Shown here one piece after another: positions 63,400-64,000 of a stretch of DNA of 64,000 nt. This DNA comes from Nansenia antarctica (Eukaryota; Chordata; Actinopteri; Argentiniformes; Microstomatidae), in contig OZ022346.1 in NCBI GenBank assembly GCA_963989245.1, positions 58,656,584-58,720,583 on the forward strand, given 5' to 3'. A program made the position numbers and the translations under genes. The first letter of the stretch is position 1; each line of letters opens with the position of its first letter. The notes below the pieces were generated by a model, which searched no databases, was not told where the DNA came from, and saw nothing but the letters and a program-made list of their open reading frames with translations.

Positions 63400-64000
63400 A
63401 GAAGAGCTGTACAACACACGCTGCCTCAGGAAGGCCTCCAAGATCTCCAGAGACCCATCCCACCCTGGGAACGAACACTTTGTTCGGCTGCCCTCGGGCA
63501 GGCGGTTCAGGACCATGTCCGCAAGGACAAATAGACTGAAGCTCAGCTTCTACCCCAGGGCCATTCAGGCCCTGAACACAGCAAAGACCTAGGTTCTAGG
63601 CCCTGGACAATCTAGACAATTTGATGGCAGCTACTAGATTGTAATCAAGTGCAATACTGAAACACAACTGTGAACATTTCAAACCTGCAAACTGCGACAC
63701 TTTAAATTAATGTGCAATAATACTATGTGCAATATGACAACCCTCGGGTACATAAGGTTCAGAGATAGGAAATGTTAGGATATTTATAGCATAGCATAGA
63801 GTACAGCACAGTGTTTTATTTGTATAGTATAGTATAGTGGATAGTGGATATATAGCCTTTATTTATGTAAACCAGCTCTTTTTCCCTTCTTGTTTTTAGT
63901 ATTTTTTTTCCTAGCACCAGGGGAGCACCCCCTCCTAAATTTCGTTGTATGGTACCTGTACTATATCAATGACAATAAAGACCATTCATTCATTCATTCA
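63400..64000 (+). mobile_element. L2-like LINE, copy G (5'-truncated)
   Basis: It contains about the last 60 RT codons (EELYNTRCLRKASKISRD-like, in a broken frame), then the 3' UTR and an (ATTC)n tail at the window edge. Subfamily of copies B and F, opposite orientation. Confidence 0.85.

Noticed and set aside
1..64000. tRNA, rRNA or other structured RNA genes
   Set aside because: No cloverleaf with A/B boxes or rRNA segment was recognised by eye. A covariance-model search would be needed to exclude small RNAs.

Overview
The window looks like a piece of a teleost fish genome. Coding sequence is split into short exons with consensus GT/AG junctions. The repeats are those typical of ray-finned fish: L2-like, CR1-like, L1/Tx1-like and RLE-type (HERO/R2-group) LINEs, several hAT families, Tc1-like and PIF/Harbinger DNA transposons, and many foldback MITEs. 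I cannot name the species. Mobile DNA fills most of the 64 kb and the elements are often nested.

Layout. 1-8.4 kb: repeats, including a 205-bp-armed inverted repeat, a 3.2-kb L2-like LINE on the minus strand (about 1.9-5.2 kb), a second truncated L2 and two unidentified in-phase exons near 6 kb. 8.5-18.7 kb: a three-exon C2H2 zinc-finger gene on the plus strand. Its 6.8-kb second intron holds a degenerate LINE cut in two by younger insertions (a Tc1-like element, which contains a retro-derived fragment, which contains an hAT). Its last exon encodes 20 fingers before an in-frame TAG and about four more after it. 19.7-26.2 kb: a full-length L1-like element with two intact ORFs and a perfect 19-bp target-site duplication, inserted in foldback repeats. 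26.6-33.8 kb: short orphan exons on the minus strand, a truncated hAT transposase copy and a CR1/L2-like LINE.

33.9-46.4 kb: a plus-strand gene related to PARP14. In order it encodes an RRM-like exon, a large exon (KH-like region plus macro domain 1), macro domain 2, a Ser-rich linker and the first residues of a third macro domain. The large coding exon carries a 1.26-kb LINE. The third macro domain stops where a palindromic MITE begins. The MITE was itself hit by a head-to-tail pair of HERO-like LINEs and by a solo LTR. Beyond it, three exons encode an RRM and a TTC3/DZIP3/RBM44-type helical C-terminus. Reading phases allow all these exons to be spliced into one chain that would lack a PARP catalytic domain.

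47.6-64 kb: two L2 fragments, then a PARP12-like gene on the plus strand with a short first exon, an acidic exon, two CCCH zinc fingers and three WWE domains. Its catalytic domain is not in the window. A Harbinger element carrying a MADF exon sits inside a WWE coding exon with a TAA duplication, a complete hAT sits in an intron, and a 4.65-kb pile of L2 copies plus another hAT sits in a later intron. An L2 fragment starts at the end of the last visible WWE exon.

The PARP14-like and PARP12-like genes belong to families known for antiviral ADP-ribosylation. Here both have transposons inside coding exons, so at least this haplotype or assembly probably carries damaged copies. All gene identities rest on motif reading by eye. 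No similarity search was run.
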